A DNA stretch of 62,032 bases from Gnetum montanum (lineage: Eukaryota; Streptophyta; Gnetopsida; Gnetales; Gnetaceae): positions 1 to 62,032 of the forward strand of contig MNCI01029357.1 of NCBI GenBank assembly GCA_015680685.1, read 5' to 3'. The position numbers were made by a program, and so were the translations under genes. The notes under the pieces were generated by a model. That model saw only the letters and a list, made by a program, of their open reading frames with translations. It did no database searches and had not been told where the DNA came from. This document shows positions 46,961-59,983 of the stretch, one piece after another (the first letter of the stretch is position 1; every line of letters begins with the position of its first letter).

Positions 46961-48210
46961 TTCCATCCTTGAGACTCTAAAACAAAAATAAATTAATATT
47001 ATAAAAAATAAATTAATTATTTAGCCATTACTGGAAGCTTTTTTTTCTTGAAGTTGTAGTTAAAAAGACACATATTTTTAGAATATGGTATTTGACACTT
47101 GAAGAGAGGTCACATAGTTATGCTCTTGCTATTAAAAAATAATTGCACATTGAAGCTTCAAAATAGAGTAGAGAACTAGTATTCAAAGAAAATTTAAAAT
47201 GCAAAGAATTGAAGTAGAAAAAGTAGGCTTATCACTAATAATGGCTTCATTAAGGCTTGGTTGAATGTTAAAAATTATAAATATTCATTTTTAAGCATGC
47301 TAAGCAATAGAACAATAAAAAATGAAAAAATGAGTCTTCACTTCTATAAATAATATATTAAGGAGAAACATTTTCTATATGTTTGAGATGAGTGCCAATA
47401 GAAAGACCTTGATGAATAAAATACCATTAAAAAATCTAAATTTCAATAAATGTAGAAGCTCTCCAAATATATTTTATTTTCCTTATCTAAAAGTATAGTG
47501 ATAGTTGCAATTTCTAGTCCTTATTGAAGTTGTTATAAATAAAATCATTCTTTGTAATAATCTCATAAGAACTTTTGAATTAACAAGTAAAACTTGTTTG
47601 CCATCCTTCCAAATGTTTTTTGAAAAAAGCCTAATGCAAATTGTTGTTAACTTTGAATAAAATCTCAAGATTAGAAATTTTTTTTTTAAATTCTTTTTCC
47701 TTTTCATATTCAAACCAGAACGGCTAGAAGCTTCATTCTAAGAAATCCATCTATCATGCATATGTAGATACACCAAAGAAAAGTAAAAAATAGTGCAAAA
47801 TCCAATGTAATTTGAAACTACAATTTCAGTTGAATGTTCCAACATAAAATAAAACCAACTAAAATCATAAATCCAATGCACTAATCACTACAATATAATT
47901 ATTAATTATTATATTCTTTTTCTAATTCATCTTATTCACAACTAACATAGTTACCTAAAACATAATAGAAAACCAAGAGAATTAGTCCTAAGACTAAGTA
48001 GGATAAATCAACTAATAAAAATTCTTCCTTATGGTTTTGGTTAAAGATATTAGATATCTAGATAGTCATGCACATGGATAGCTAAAAAAACTTTAGCTAA
48101 ATTAAACTAATAATCATAATAATGTCAAACTAATAATTGAATATAATTGGAGAACTTCACCACCATCCTTAATCCAACCAAGGAATAAATCCAGAAACTA
48201 ATGATGCTAA
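46961..48210. other. AT-rich intergenic stretch
   Basis: A minus-strand frame at 47483-47713 (76 aa, Lys-rich start) resembles no family I know and is probably decayed repeat. Nothing else seen. Confidence 0.35.
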
Positions 48211-48305
48211 GTTTAAAACTTACATGTATCGTTTAAATTAATGAGTCTAAAAAACATATAAAATTGATGAGAAAAAATCCCATATATGATAATTTATAAC
48301 TCTAA
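48211..48305. repeat. Degenerate ~30-bp tandem repeat, left of copia insertion
   Basis: Units of the type aa-ccatata-aa--attgatgag- spaced about 30 bases. The same units continue at 54519-54640 on the other side of the copia element. The last five bases, tctaa (48301-48305), are the left target duplication. Confidence 0.5.
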
Positions 48306-48821
48306 TGTAACATGTATTTACGCATTAAAGTGGCCTCCGTATCCACTAACCCATATACATGTTGGCATAATGCATTTACGCATTGGCATTACATGCTTGC
48401 GTGTTGGCATTACATGTTTATGCATTAGCATAATACATTTTTTCGTTGGCATTGGGATGGCATCCAAATTTGGATGGGGTTTTGGATCTCTTATTTTTAA
48501 AATTTTTCTCTCATGGTAACTGATTCCGTGGCCTATAAATTCATTCTTGATGGGAGAATAAAGGTACCACAAATCATAGTAGGATTGTAGTTCTTGATCC
48601 TTTCATAGATGCTTAAAGGTTGCATAGACCATTGTTGCAAAGTGTCAGTGTGAAAGAAGAATCTAAACACTAAATTTAATCTAAGGAATCAATGGCTAAA
48701 GGTCAGGTCCATTTGTGCATTTCTAGTTATATATGCATGTGAATTTCTTGTGCCATTTTCTTCTACATTCTATACTTTTATTACTTGTGTAATCCAATTT
48801 CTACACAATTATTTTCTTACA
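48306..48821 (+). repeat. 5' LTR of copia element (516 bp)
   Basis: Pairs with 53993-54518. Contains an array of 21-bp tandem repeats (48361-48457) in U3. Confidence 0.9.
48361..48457. repeat. 21-bp tandem repeats in copia LTR
   Basis: Units start at 48361, 48382, 48403, 48424 and 48445 with (g/a)ttggcat, exactly 21 bases apart. The 3' LTR has the same array at 54048, 54069, 54090, 54111 and 54132. The units contain GCAT/ATGC pairs. U3 position suggests an enhancer array. Confidence 0.85.
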
Positions 48822-48823
48822 TT

Positions 48824-48835
48824 TGGTATCAAAGC
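48824..48835 (+). other. Primer-binding site of copia element (initiator-Met tRNA)
   Basis: TGGTATCAAAGC, two bases after the LTR; one change from TGGTATCAGAGC. Confidence 0.85.
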
Positions 48836-49641
48836 ATGAGATCTCTATCTTGATGCAATTTTGATGATGGTGCAACCTAGAGACAACATTGTTTAATATT
48901 TATGCGCATAGCTAGATTTTTTGATTTATGTATGCACTTTTTCCATTCTAGCTTGCATATTCAGCATTTTGTGATTTATGTATGTGCTTTGTCCATTCTA
49001 ACTTACATATCTAGCATTCATCATTGTTATTATGATTTCTATTTTTTTTCATGTCAACCAATGAATTAGTGTCATCCTATAGGGTTTTGTTTTGGTACTT
49101 TGGCCTCAACCTGGGCATCTTGGGTTGGAATAACTGAATGAATTAGAGTTCACAATTATGTTAACGGAGTACCATGTTGGTTCCAATGTTGCATGATTTC
49201 TTGAAATATTTTGATATATGTATGCATCATTTTTTGCATATGAATTATAACTATTAATCTATATAATTTTGTATAATTAAACAGTAGCCACAACATCTTT
49301 AGGTATGTAAAATTATGTACTAAGAGCTTTTGGATTACATATAGTAGACAACATTAAAAATTGTGATCAATCATATGTAATATCATAACTTTTATTCCAC
49401 AAGAATTTTATTGTATTTAATATGATTAATTAGGATGATATGTTAAATTAATTTTCTTAATTTCCCAATAGGGATAAAAAAAATAAATATACTTTAATAG
49501 TTTCATTATAAGGATATATAAATATGTTTGAATTAAAATTTAGCCCATAGGCAATTTTATGTCATTTGATTCATATTTTTCATGATTTACATTGGTAAAC
49601 ATGTCCTATGGTATTTTAACCTCAAATTTAGTGACATAAGC

Positions 49642-52600
49642 ATGTCTAATTATGTAGTTGTACAATTAGTAAGCTATTATAATTTTCAATTTGACATTCC
49701 TAAATTAAAGGGTGATAATTATAAGGTGTGGAAGGAGAGAATTCTTCTTCATTTAGGCTGGATGGACATTGATTATGCTATCCATAAGGATGAACCACTT
49801 ATCATTACAATAATCAGGCAACCAAATGATATTGGTAATTATAAAAAATGGGAGTGAGCTAACTGCCTCTATGTCATGTTCATAAAAACCACGATCTCGA
49901 CTAGTATGCATGGTTCACTAGAATAGTATGGAAATGTGTGTGCTTTTTCAAAGGCCATTGATGAATAATTTGAGTCATTAGACTAGGTGTTGGCTAGCAC
50001 CTTGATAATGAAGTTCTCATTCATGAAGCTTACTAAAAATTGTGGTTTACGTGAGCACATCATGAAAATGAGGGATATAGCAACTCAACTCAAAACGCTT
50101 GAGGTTAATATGTCAAAATATTTCCTTGTGCACTACATCTTAAACACACTGGCACCACAACACAAACCCTTTAAGTTTTTTTATAACACACATAAGGAGA
50201 AATGGTTAATCAATGAACTAATGACCATGTGTGTGGAAGAAGAGGGGATACTTGCTATGGAAGAATAAGAGACTATGCATTTGGCTACACAAGGAAAGAA
50301 TAAAGAATAAGCCAAAGGTAAGTGGAAGGTCAAATTGCTTGCACAAGCTGATATTAAGAAGGAATCCATATGTTTTTTCTATAAAAAGAAAGGGCACATA
50401 AAAAAGGATTGATCTAAATATCAGAAATGGCTTAAAAAAAGGGTATTAGATTCTCACTTGTTTTTTTGTAATCTAATATGGTTGATGTTGGCCATGATAC
50501 ATGGTGGATTGATTCTGGTTCTATAATCCATTTATCAATTCTTTGTAAGGGGTGGAAAACCTAAGGAAGCCAGTAGGAAGTGAGTCATCCATCTATTCAG
50601 GCAATAAGATGCACTCACATGTGGAGCTAGTCATAACATGCAAATTAGTTTTAAGTAGTGGTTTTATTTTAGAGTTGCAAAATACATTTTATATTCCTAG
50701 TTTTTCAAAGAATTTAATTTTTGTTCAAGGCTTGTACCATTGGAATTTTCCTTTAATTTTTTAGACACTATATTCAATTTATATTATAGATCTGAACTTA
50801 TTCAAAGTGGTACACTGATAGATGGTCTTTTCAAAATTAATTTACAAAATGAAACTTCTTATACTTCTATGCATGTTCATGTTGGCATTAAGAAATGTGT
50901 TATGAATGAAAAATCATCTATGTTGTGACATCATAGATTAGGACATCTCTCTATTGAGAGAATTAAGAGATTAGTAAATGATGGAGTACTTAGTACCCTA
51001 GATTTTTCTAACTTTGACACTTGTGTAGACTGCATAAATGGAAAGTAGACTAATATGTCAAAGAAAAATGCCAAGATGAGTTTAGACATATTAGAGATCA
51101 TACATATAGATATTTGTAGTCCATATATGGATGCATATGGTCAAAATTACTTCATTACCTTTATTGATCATTACTCATGAGATATGTATCTCTACCTAAT
51201 TCATAACAAGAGAAAAGCTTTAGATGCCTTTAATGTGTTTAAGGCTGAAGTAGAGAAACAATGCGATAAGCAAATAAAGTTAGTCAGATCTAATAGAGGT
51301 GGTGAATACTATGGTAGATATATTGATAATGGACAAGCACCTGGTCCATTTACTAAGTTTCTTTAAGAGCATGGAATTGTTGCCTAGTACACTATGCCTG
51401 GTTCTGTAGACCAAAATGGTATGGTAGAGATAAGAGACTAAACATTATTAGACATGGTGCAGAGTATGCTTAGTAGCTCCAAGCTTTCTAAGTCCTTGTG
51501 GACTGAATCTCTCAAGATAACAATGTATATATTAACCTGAGTTCCAACCAAGGCTATCTCAAAGATACCATTTGAGTTATGGTAAGGTTGGAAATTGAGT
51601 TTGTGACATATATGTGTTTGGGGATGCCCATCTGAAGTAAGAGTTTATAATCCACAAGAAAAGAAGCTAGATCCAAGGACCATAAGTGGGTATTTCGTTG
51701 GATATGCTGAACAGTCTAAGGAATATAGATTTTATTGCCCATCACATACAACTAGGTTTGTGGAATCAAGGAATGCTAAATTTCTTGAGAATGACTTGAT
51801 TAGTGGGAGCAATAGATCTTGCAACATTCTTCTTGAGATAGATCATACATATGCTCAACCCACTATTTCAAATGATAGATTGATTATTGTGCACAATATG
51901 CCTAGAGTGCCAATGCATAATGAACAACAACTAGTCATTGAAATTTCACAAACTGTTGATCAAGAAGTAGTAGATCCAGTTGAACAATAGATACTAGAAC
52001 TTGTTGAACATCATGATCATCAAGAGAAGGATGAAACAAAATTAAGAAGATCTACTAGAGTAAGGCGATCAACAATTCCTAGTGACTATATAGTGTATCT
52101 ATAGGAGCCTGACTACAACATAGGAGTTGCAAATGACCTTGAAACATTTTCACAAGCCATGAGTTGCAAGAAATCTAACTTGTGGTATGATACCATGAAA
52201 GATGAGATGAAATCTATGTCATATAATAGAGTTTACAATCTTCTCAAGTTGCATGATGATGTAAAAGCCATTGGATGCCAATGGGTCTTCAAGACTAAGA
52301 AAGACTCATTGAGAAACATTGAAAGATATAAGGCCAAACTTGTCACTAAAGGGTTTACTCAGAAAGAGGGAATAGATTATAAGGAGATCTCTACTCCTAT
52401 ATTTAAGAACTCACTTCATGTTATCATGGCATTAGTTTCCCATTTTGATCTTGAATTACACAAAATAATTGTGAAAATAGCATTCCTTAATGGTCATCTA
52501 GAGGAAGAGGTTTATATGAAATAACCTAAAGGATTCTTCTCTGGTGATGGTGAGCAATTGGTATGCAAGCTTAATAAATCTATATATGGATTGAAATAGG

Positions 52601-53670
52601 CCTCCCATCAATGGTACTTAACATTCCATGATATCATCACTTCATTTGGTTTTGAATAAAACAACATGAATCAATGTATGTACTAGAAGGCTAGTGGGAG
52701 TAAAATATGTTTCCTTGTATTATATGTGGATGATATCCTTCTTGCAACAAATAATAGTGGATTTATATACAAGGTGAAATGTTTTCTCTCTAAGAATTTC
52801 AACATGAAGGATCTGGGTGAGGCATCTTATGTCATTAGCATTTAGATCCATAGGGACAGATCTAGATGTATCCTGGGACTATCGTAGGAAACCTATATCA
52901 ATAAAGTTTTAGAGAGGGTTTAGATGAAAGATTGTTCACCAAGTATAACATCCATTGTGAAGGGTCACAGGTTCAATTTAAACCAATGCCCTAGGAATGA
53001 TTTAGAGAAGAGTCAGATGACCAACATTCTATATGCTTCAGCTATTCGAAGCCTTATGTATGCTCATGTCTAGACAAGGCCTGACATTGCATTTGCTATG
53101 GGAATGTTGGATAGATATCAAAGTAATCCATGTATTGACCACTTGAGGGCTACAAAGAAAGTGATGAGGTACCTTCAAGGTAGAAAAGACTACATGCTTA
53201 TGCAGAAATAAACTAACTCCTTGAAGGTGATTGGTTAATCTAATTTAGACTTTGTTTGTTGTATTGATTCATAGAAATCCAAATTTGGTTATGTTTTTAT
53301 GCTAATTGTAGGGGCTATATGCTAGAGGAGTGGAAAGCAAACTTTGATTGCTACTTCCACAATGGAGGCAAATTTCATTTCTATTTTTGAGGCTACTTCA
53401 CATGGTCTATAGATAAAGAGTTTCATAACATGGCTTAGAATTTTGGATTCTATATCTAGGCCATTAAGAATGGTTTGTGAAAATTCATTTGCTATCTTTA
53501 TGGCTAAGAATAATAAGAGTGGCAGTCAAAGTAAACACATCAACATAAATTACTTAGCCATAAGGGAATGTATTAAGGAAAACAAGGTGATCATTGTGCA
53601 TATAATCATTGAATTAATGATAGCTAATCCTTTGACACAAGGAATTCCACTAAAGTCATTTAAGGATTAG
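49642..53670 (+). pseudogene. Copia Gag-Pol polyprotein, broken by in-frame stops
   Basis: Start ATG 49642 (MSNYVVVQLVSY), final TAG 53668. Gag: IPKLKGDNYKVWKERI near 49690 and later blocks to 50268. Zinc knuckle CFFYKKKGHIKKD* near 50370, with its second Cys now Tyr and its last Cys now a stop. Protease WWIDSGS near 50503. Integrase: zinc domain near 50935-51050, Asp block DICSPYMDAYGQNYF near 51110, SNRGGEYYG near 51285 (second catalytic Asp now Asn), DQNGMVE near 51410. RT: KAIGCQWVFKTK (52270), ELHKIIVKIAFLNG (about 52450) and LYVDDILLAT (52717-52746) intact. RNase H: ATSTMEANFIS near 53355 and KHININY near 53535. Nearly all blocks share one frame; the damage is mostly stops. Confidence 0.9.
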
Positions 53671-53992
53671 GTAGTTCGGATGGGAATTTATTCCATAATG
53701 TAATTTTTTGTACATACAACTTTACAGTCTTAATGAAACTCTTATTTAGTTGTGCTATCTTGTCATATGGTTTGCACGTACAATTATGAGAGAAAATTCA
53801 CATATGTAGGATCAAGAATGAACATTAGGTTTATTCATAAAGCTAGTAACCATATAAGGAATTACATTTTGAGAGATAATGCATTGTAATACATAGAAGA
53901 CAATATTCACATTAAGAGGAACTATTACCATGATTCATGCATTTATTTCTTGAACTTTGGACTTGATTAAATATGGAGGCCAAGTGGGAGAT

Positions 53993-54518
53993 TGTAACAT
54001 GAATTTACATGTTGAAGTGGCCTCCATATTTGCTGACCCATATACACATTGGCATAATATGTTTATGCATAGGCATTATGTGTTTACATGTTGGCATTAC
54101 GCATTTACGTGTTGGCATAACATGTTTTAAGGTTGGCATTAGGGTGGTGTCCACATCCAAATGGGTTTTGGGTTTCTTATTTTTAAACTTTTTCTCTCAT
54201 GATAACCAATTACATGGCCTATAAATTCATTCTTGATGGGAGAACAAAGGTATCATGAATCATAGTAGGATTGTAGTTCTGGTCCCTTTCACAGACGCTT
54301 AAATATTGCATACACCATTGTTGCAAAGCATCAGTGTGAAAGAAGAATCTGAATGCTAAATTTAATCTAAGGAATTAATGGCTAGATATTAGTTCCATTT
54401 GCTCAATAATTGTGCCTTTCCAATTATGTATGCATGTGAATTTCTTGTGTCATTTGCTTTCGCATTCTGTACTTTGATTACTTGTGCAATCTAATTTTTG
54501 AACAATTATTTTCTTACA
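53993..54518 (+). repeat. 3' LTR of copia element (526 bp)
   Basis: Pairs with 48306-48821; 21-bp tandem array at 54048-54147. Confidence 0.9.
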
Positions 54519-54640
54519 TCTAAAACCCATATATAAGTGATTGATGAGATTGAATTTCACATATACATGATTGATGATATTAAACCAAATATATAATAAT
54601 TAATGAGTTTGAAATCCATATATAATCAATTGATTGACCA
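54519..54640. repeat. Degenerate ~30-bp tandem repeat, right of copia insertion
   Basis: Four units, about 54524-54552, 54553-54581, 54582-54611 and 54612-54639, of the form aaacccatatataagtgatt followed by gatgagattg. Continuous with 48211-48305 before the insertion. The first five bases are the right copia target duplication tctaa. Confidence 0.6.
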
Positions 54641-56529
54641 AAAAAATTAAAGTTCAACATCCTACATCAGAAAATCCAACATCCAACCAACAAAGAACTT
54701 TGGCCTAAGGAGATGAACCCAACCATCCAATTAAAACAAATTCATCCCAAGCAAACCTTAGTGAGTATAAATCTCAAATCAATACTATCTAGGTGAATCT
54801 AAAATCCACATTGATTTAAATGAATGATAAATTTTACTCATATATGTCAAATTGATAATTCTAAGAAATATCTTAGAATGATTGCCAAATTGAAGTTTTG
54901 AAATGCCAAAAGTGGTCTAAGATCAATTTTGAATTTAGATATATGTTTGAAAAAAAAAATTCAAAAAGAAACACAAACCTACATATAGCCATTCTAGGCT
55001 CGTACAACTTCTAAAATATCAATAATTAGTGGTTTCATATTTTCAAGTGTTTTTTGACTCATAGAAATGAGGCTTTTAGCCATTTCATAATTTTTTGTTG
55101 TTTGGAGGATGAGGATCACTTTACAATATTTTTTTTACTTTTAAAGTGAAATTCAAAAATATGATAAAATATTTATTATGAACTCAAGATTAGAGTACAA
55201 TGGATGTATTGAACATTTTTCTCTTCTATATTATTGGCATTTGGAGTCATCTTAGGGATCAAAAACATGAAAAATGGTTTGAAACCCTAATTCCATAGTT
55301 GGATTATTGGGAGAATTTGGAAAAAGAGAAAAAAGTATTTAAAAATATCCAAAACATGGTTGAAATTTGTTAAAAAATTGAATAATGTTTCATTCATAAG
55401 AAAATATCTCAAAATATCCAAATTCTAAAAAATTATATTAAATTATTTATATCTATAAAATTAGACAAGTTGGCCAAAGAGTTATTAAAGAATGAAATTG
55501 GCTAAACAAAAGCACATTAAACATAACACTAAAATTAAAAGAAATAAAAAAACAAATTACTCTAGATGAAATTGATAGTGCTATAGAAAGATTCTTTACA
55601 TAGCTTTAATCTTCTAAGAAGGCTCTAAATGCTAGACAAGATCACAAGTTAATAAAGGGATCTAAGTGAGATCTAAAACAAGATTTAGAAATATGTCTTA
55701 CCTTATTTCCTACCTAACAATGTAGATCTAGATCATGCTCTCTCTTTAATCCAAAAAAATCTTGATTTTTGATTCCATCTTCCAAATTTTAGTAATGTGA
55801 TGCAAAAGGATGCTCTCTCATGAAATCAAGTTCAAGCATATATTATAACTAGGTAAGGGACCATTCATAAGTAATACTAAAATTAGAAAGAAATTATAAA
55901 TTTAAAAATATTTTTAAATCCTTTTTCCACAAATGGACTATAGCCTATGCTACTCTTAGGAACATCTTCTATGAGAAAGTTAATAACCAAGTCTAATCCC
56001 AAGATGATAGCTATATCTAAGCACAATTAATAATAAAGTATAGGATTCAAAAGCATATCTAATGAAAGGCTAAGATAAGACCTTCTAAAGTATAAGGTAA
56101 TAAGTATTTTTATAATTTAAAAAATATTAAAAATATAATTTATCAAAAATAGAAATTATCCAACCAAATCATACCAAACCAAAGTAGCATGCTATGTATC
56201 AATGACTGATTGAGTGCACATGTATCAAAAGGGGTTATTACACATGTATCAAATTAAAAGATAATCCAAAATAACAAAATATTTATAATTACTAAGATAT
56301 AAAAATATAAATGTACTAAAATATATTCACATAAATAAAATATTAAAATTCATAAAATGAAAAAAGGTAGAATAAACCTTATAATATATAGAAAAATAAA
56401 AGGCCAATAAAAAGGACATAGCTAGGGACATAACTCACAAAGCATAGTCAATATAAGAAAAGAGGGGAAATAAGCATAGACATACACTAGAAAAGAAGAC
56501 ATCAATGTTTAAACCGTAAGTAACAAGGT
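54641..56529. other. AT-rich intergenic stretch, includes unresolved LTR interior
   Basis: No gene recognised. The right part must hold the body of the chromodomain element's 3' LTR, but its left border cannot be fixed without the second LTR. Confidence 0.4.
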
Positions 56530-56559
56530 GCAAGGGGTGTCTATAATAGGGGTGTTACA
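56530..56559 (-). repeat. Start of 3' LTR of chromodomain Ty3 element
   Basis: On the minus strand the LTR begins TGTAACACCCC, the usual start of chromodomain Ty3 LTRs. It is preceded by GGGTAAAATAA and, 11 bases earlier, the polyprotein stop. Only this edge is defined. Confidence 0.55.
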
Positions 56560-56570
56560 TTATTTTACCC

Positions 56571-59440
56571 TTAAGAATCTTCCTCTTGGAAGTTCTTAAG
56601 ATATGTAGTATATAGGTCTTTCTCTACTTCCCATGTTACTTCTTGCCCTCCATGAATTTTCGAGATAACTATAATCATCAGAATGACTTAACTTATTTAT
56701 CGTTTCTCCATCCTATCCACAATCTCTACTAATTTCTCAAAAAATAATATTATATTGGATCTCTAAATATTTCCAATCTATCATATGACCAGGATTTACG
56801 AGATACTTATCTTAGAATTATATAATCTATCATGAACCAATTATAACTGCTATGGAAGATCAAGCTAATAGAAAACATCTTCAACTTTCTTTAAATTAGA
56901 AAGGATCAAATCTAGTGAGGAGCTAATTTCCTCTTCTGCTAAATCTCAAAATCTCTTTTAGGGGTAACACATTAAGAAAAACTTAATTTCTAACATTGAA
57001 CTTTAATGACCTCCTCCTTTTATTAGCATAATTTGTATATCTATCTTGTGTTACCTATACTCTACCTATAACCATCATACCTTATTTTGTAGCCTCATCA
57101 GTGATGTCTATCTTGGTCTTTTATCTATCCTCTACGTAATCCTAGCAAGGTGGCATGTCACAAGATCTACCCATACAACACTTCATATGGTAGTACTTTT
57201 AAGATAGCTTTATAAATGTTATTGTAAGAAAATTATACCAATTAAAGAAATTTTTCCAAACTATCTTTGTATTATAAGTCATAAGCTCAAATCATATCCT
57301 CCAAAATCTAATTTATTCTTTCTATCTAACAATCCTTCAAAGGATAATACAATAAACTAAGATTCAACATATGGTGCAACCTCTTATAATAAGAGTGTCA
57401 AAATATATAAGTAAACTTAAGATCTCTTTCTAATACTATTTTTTTTAGAACTCCATGTAATTTGAAAATCTATGATAATAATAATTAATCAATCTCTTTT
57501 TTACTAGTTGTCACTTTAGTAGCTAAAAAATGGAAAGGTATGGTCAAAAGCTCTATGACCAACAATATGAAATATTTCTTATTTCTATTACAAGAAAAAA
57601 TAATGATAAAATCCATGATAGTGATTTTCCATTTTCACACTAGAATGGTATGTGAATAAAGATAATCATTGGGTTTCTAATGCTCTACTTTGATTTTTTG
57701 ACACACCAAATACATAGCCATATACTCATGTACATTTCTCTTCATACCAAGTTAAAAATATTTCCTTTTGAGGTTGTGATATATCTTATCACTATTTGGA
57801 TGCATATGATACTTACTAAATTGAGTCTCATCAAGTAGCTTCTATTTTACTATTATTAGCATCTAAATTCTATTCTTAAACCTCAACAAATTGGAACTAT
57901 CAATTAAGAATGCTAAGTCTTCTAGAGAAATATTTGTAATCATTTCCTAAAACTAAGAATTTGAAGCCTACTAAGAGGATATCTTATATTTTTGATTAGA
58001 CATGATAGTAAGACTATGGAGTTTTGCAATTATCTTTCTTAGTGTACCCATCATCTTATTTCTTTTCTTGTTTGATACTGCACTATAAAATCAAAATTTG
58101 TCAAAAAATGTACCTATCATCTTTGTCTTAGGTTTGATTATCTTTAATTCATTAAATGCTACAAATCGTTATGACCATTCAAAAATATAATCTATTCACC
58201 ATACAAATAATGTTTTAAAATATTAAGAGTAAAGATGATAGCATCAAGTTCTAGATCATGAGTTCAATATCTAGTCTCATAAGGTTTATGTGTCTAGAAG
58301 CATAGACCACCAATTTACCATCTTGTATGACAACATGATCTAAAGCTTCTCCTAAATCATCTACATATACATCAAAAGGCTTATCATGAACTAGTGAGAT
58401 TAAGATAAATTCTAAGATAAATATCTCTTTGAATTCCTCAAAATCCCTCCAGCAAACTTCTAATTAAGAGAAAGCACAATCTTTCCTGAGTAGCTTATGT
58501 AGAGGTGTTGTAATGTTAAAGATGTCATCTATAATTCTCTTGTAATATCTTGCTAGACCCAATAAAATTTTGACTTCATTCACTAAATTTGGAATAGGCC
58601 AATTCCTAATCACTACTATCATAGAAGGATCCATAACTATACCTACTCTGAAAACCATACAACTAAGAAGTTGTATCTCTATCTTCCAAAATGCACACTT
58701 AAAAATAAGACTATATAACTAATGATACCTCAAAATTTATAATACTACTCTCAATTATTTCTTATATGCATTCTTATACTTAAAGTAAATCAAAATTTTA
58801 TTAATGAAAATAATGAAAAATTGATCTAAATAGGGATGTAACATATTGTTTATCAAGTGCATGAAAAATACTAGTACATTAGGAAATTCAAAAGAAATTT
58901 CTAAGAACTCATAATGACCGTACCTTATCTTAAAAACTATCTTAGGCACATCTTCCTTCCACACCTTAACTTGATGATAACCAGACTTCAAATCAATCTT
59001 AGAGAGAACCTTAGATTCTCTCAAATAATCAAATAAGTCACTCATCCTAGGTAGGAAAAACTAATTCCTGACTCTCATATGATTTAGTTATTTATAATTA
59101 ATGCACAATCTTAAAATGACATCTTTCTTCTTTACAAAGAGCACTAGTTCATCCATAGATGACACACTTGAACACATCATGACTTCGTCTATCAACTCCT
59201 AATATTCATCTTAAGCTCTACTACCTCCACTAGGGACATCATGTAAGATATCTTAGAAATTAGTTGAGTTCTAGACTTAAGTGTAATCATAAAATTAATC
59301 TCTTAGTGAGAAGGCACTCTAGGAATATCCTTCTTAAAAACATCTAAAAACTCTTGAATCATTAGAATATACTCTAATTGTTACTTAGGATTTTCATACA
59401 TTGAGATCATATAAAAATTGTAACCATGCCTAAGAAACAA
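56571..59440 (-). pseudogene. Chromodomain Ty3 (chromovirus) pol, 5'-truncated
   Basis: Minus-strand order: RT N-terminus (FKKDIPRVPSH near 59330, then ISKISYMMSLVEVVELK near 59250), then RT core with SKIDLKSGYHQVKVW (about 59000-58950) and RYGHYEFLEISF (about 58915-58880). The catalytic block is FIIFINKILIYF (FVDDIL-like, both Asp changed). RT C-terminus is GIVMDPSMIVVIRNWPIPN and LLGLARYYKRIIDD (58640-58530). Integrase relics lie near 57800-57200. A C-terminal chromodomain relic (GGQEVTWEVEKDLYTTYL, about 56650-56600) ends at a TAA (56571). Gag and protease are missing because the element stops near 59440-59520 against viral sequence. Chromodomains are thought to steer integration to heterochromatin. 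Confidence 0.75.
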
Positions 59441-59523
59441 CTAAAATTGGTTAGTTATCATTAGCTCATGCTTCATCTGTCTCTTATCACTTTTCAAATT
59501 TTAGAAATAAGCGTTAGAATCTT

Positions 59524-59535
59524 GCTCCTATACCA
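59524..59535 (-). other. Candidate tRNA-Met primer-binding site
   Basis: The minus strand reads TGGTATAGGAGC, 10 of 12 bases matching TGGTATCAGAGC. It lies about 450 bases downstream of the candidate pararetroviral TATA box, where a caulimovirid primer site is expected. It is also near the broken end of the chromovirus, whose family uses the same tRNA, so ownership is uncertain. Confidence 0.4.
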
Positions 59536-59983
59536 TTTTGGGGAGGTGTTTTGTTTCACCAGAGGGATTCCAAATAGAGGCTAGAATTAAGGATGACATG
59601 ATATGAATGAGGAGACAACCAAACATTGGATTCTAGTGAATACAAAGGGGCATGAGGAGGAGATGAGGGTGGCAAGGTGAAGAGTAGAGCATATCAACAT
59701 GAAGTGAAAGAATGATCAGCCATGATCGTAGGAAAATTATGAATGCCCGTAAGAGGGTAGCTAAGAATTCAAGGACTTGTGCTTTGGCCATTGAAGGATA
59801 AAGAAGTGTTGTTTGCTACAACTCAAAATGTCTAGATAGACTAGAATACACCTTGAGGATTTGTGTTACCAAAAACATAATCAATATACACAAGAGCATA
59901 TTTCTAACACTAAGAGAAAACTTGATTTATAGATATATTGCATTGTCATTCCTGTGATGCCATTTCAAAGGAACAACTAGGCT
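59536..59983 (-). other. Candidate leader of endogenous pararetrovirus
   Basis: About 430 bases between the candidate TATA box and the tRNA-Met site. No coding frame. Length is in the range of caulimovirid pregenomic RNA leaders. Confidence 0.35.

Larger units (their letters stand above)
48306..54518 (+). mobile_element. Ty1/copia LTR retrotransposon
   Basis: LTRs 48306-48821 and 53993-54518 (TGTAAC...TTACA), with exact 5-bp target duplication tctaa (48301-48305, 54519-54523). The primer site is the initiator-Met tRNA type and the polypurine tract aagtgggagat (53982-53992) is of the classic copia type. One reading frame codes gag, protease, integrase, RT and RNase H in copia order and is broken mainly by in-frame stops. 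It sits inside a tandem repeat. Confidence 0.95.

Noticed and set aside
46664-46966. 100-residue open frame
   Set aside because: It is almost entirely translated N bases of the assembly gap.
47483-47713. 76-aa Lys-rich minus-strand ORF as a gene
   Set aside because: AT-rich composition favours such frames; no start context, partner exon or known motif.
48286-48572. Overlapping open frames on both strands with repeating 7-residue peptide
   Set aside because: Produced by the 21-bp tandem repeats in the copia LTR; the same occurs at 54009-54224. Not protein-coding.
59524-59535. Primer site belonging to the chromovirus
   Set aside because: Too close to its RT N-terminus (no room for gag and protease) and no matching second LTR edge seen; kept as an alternative in the feature entry.
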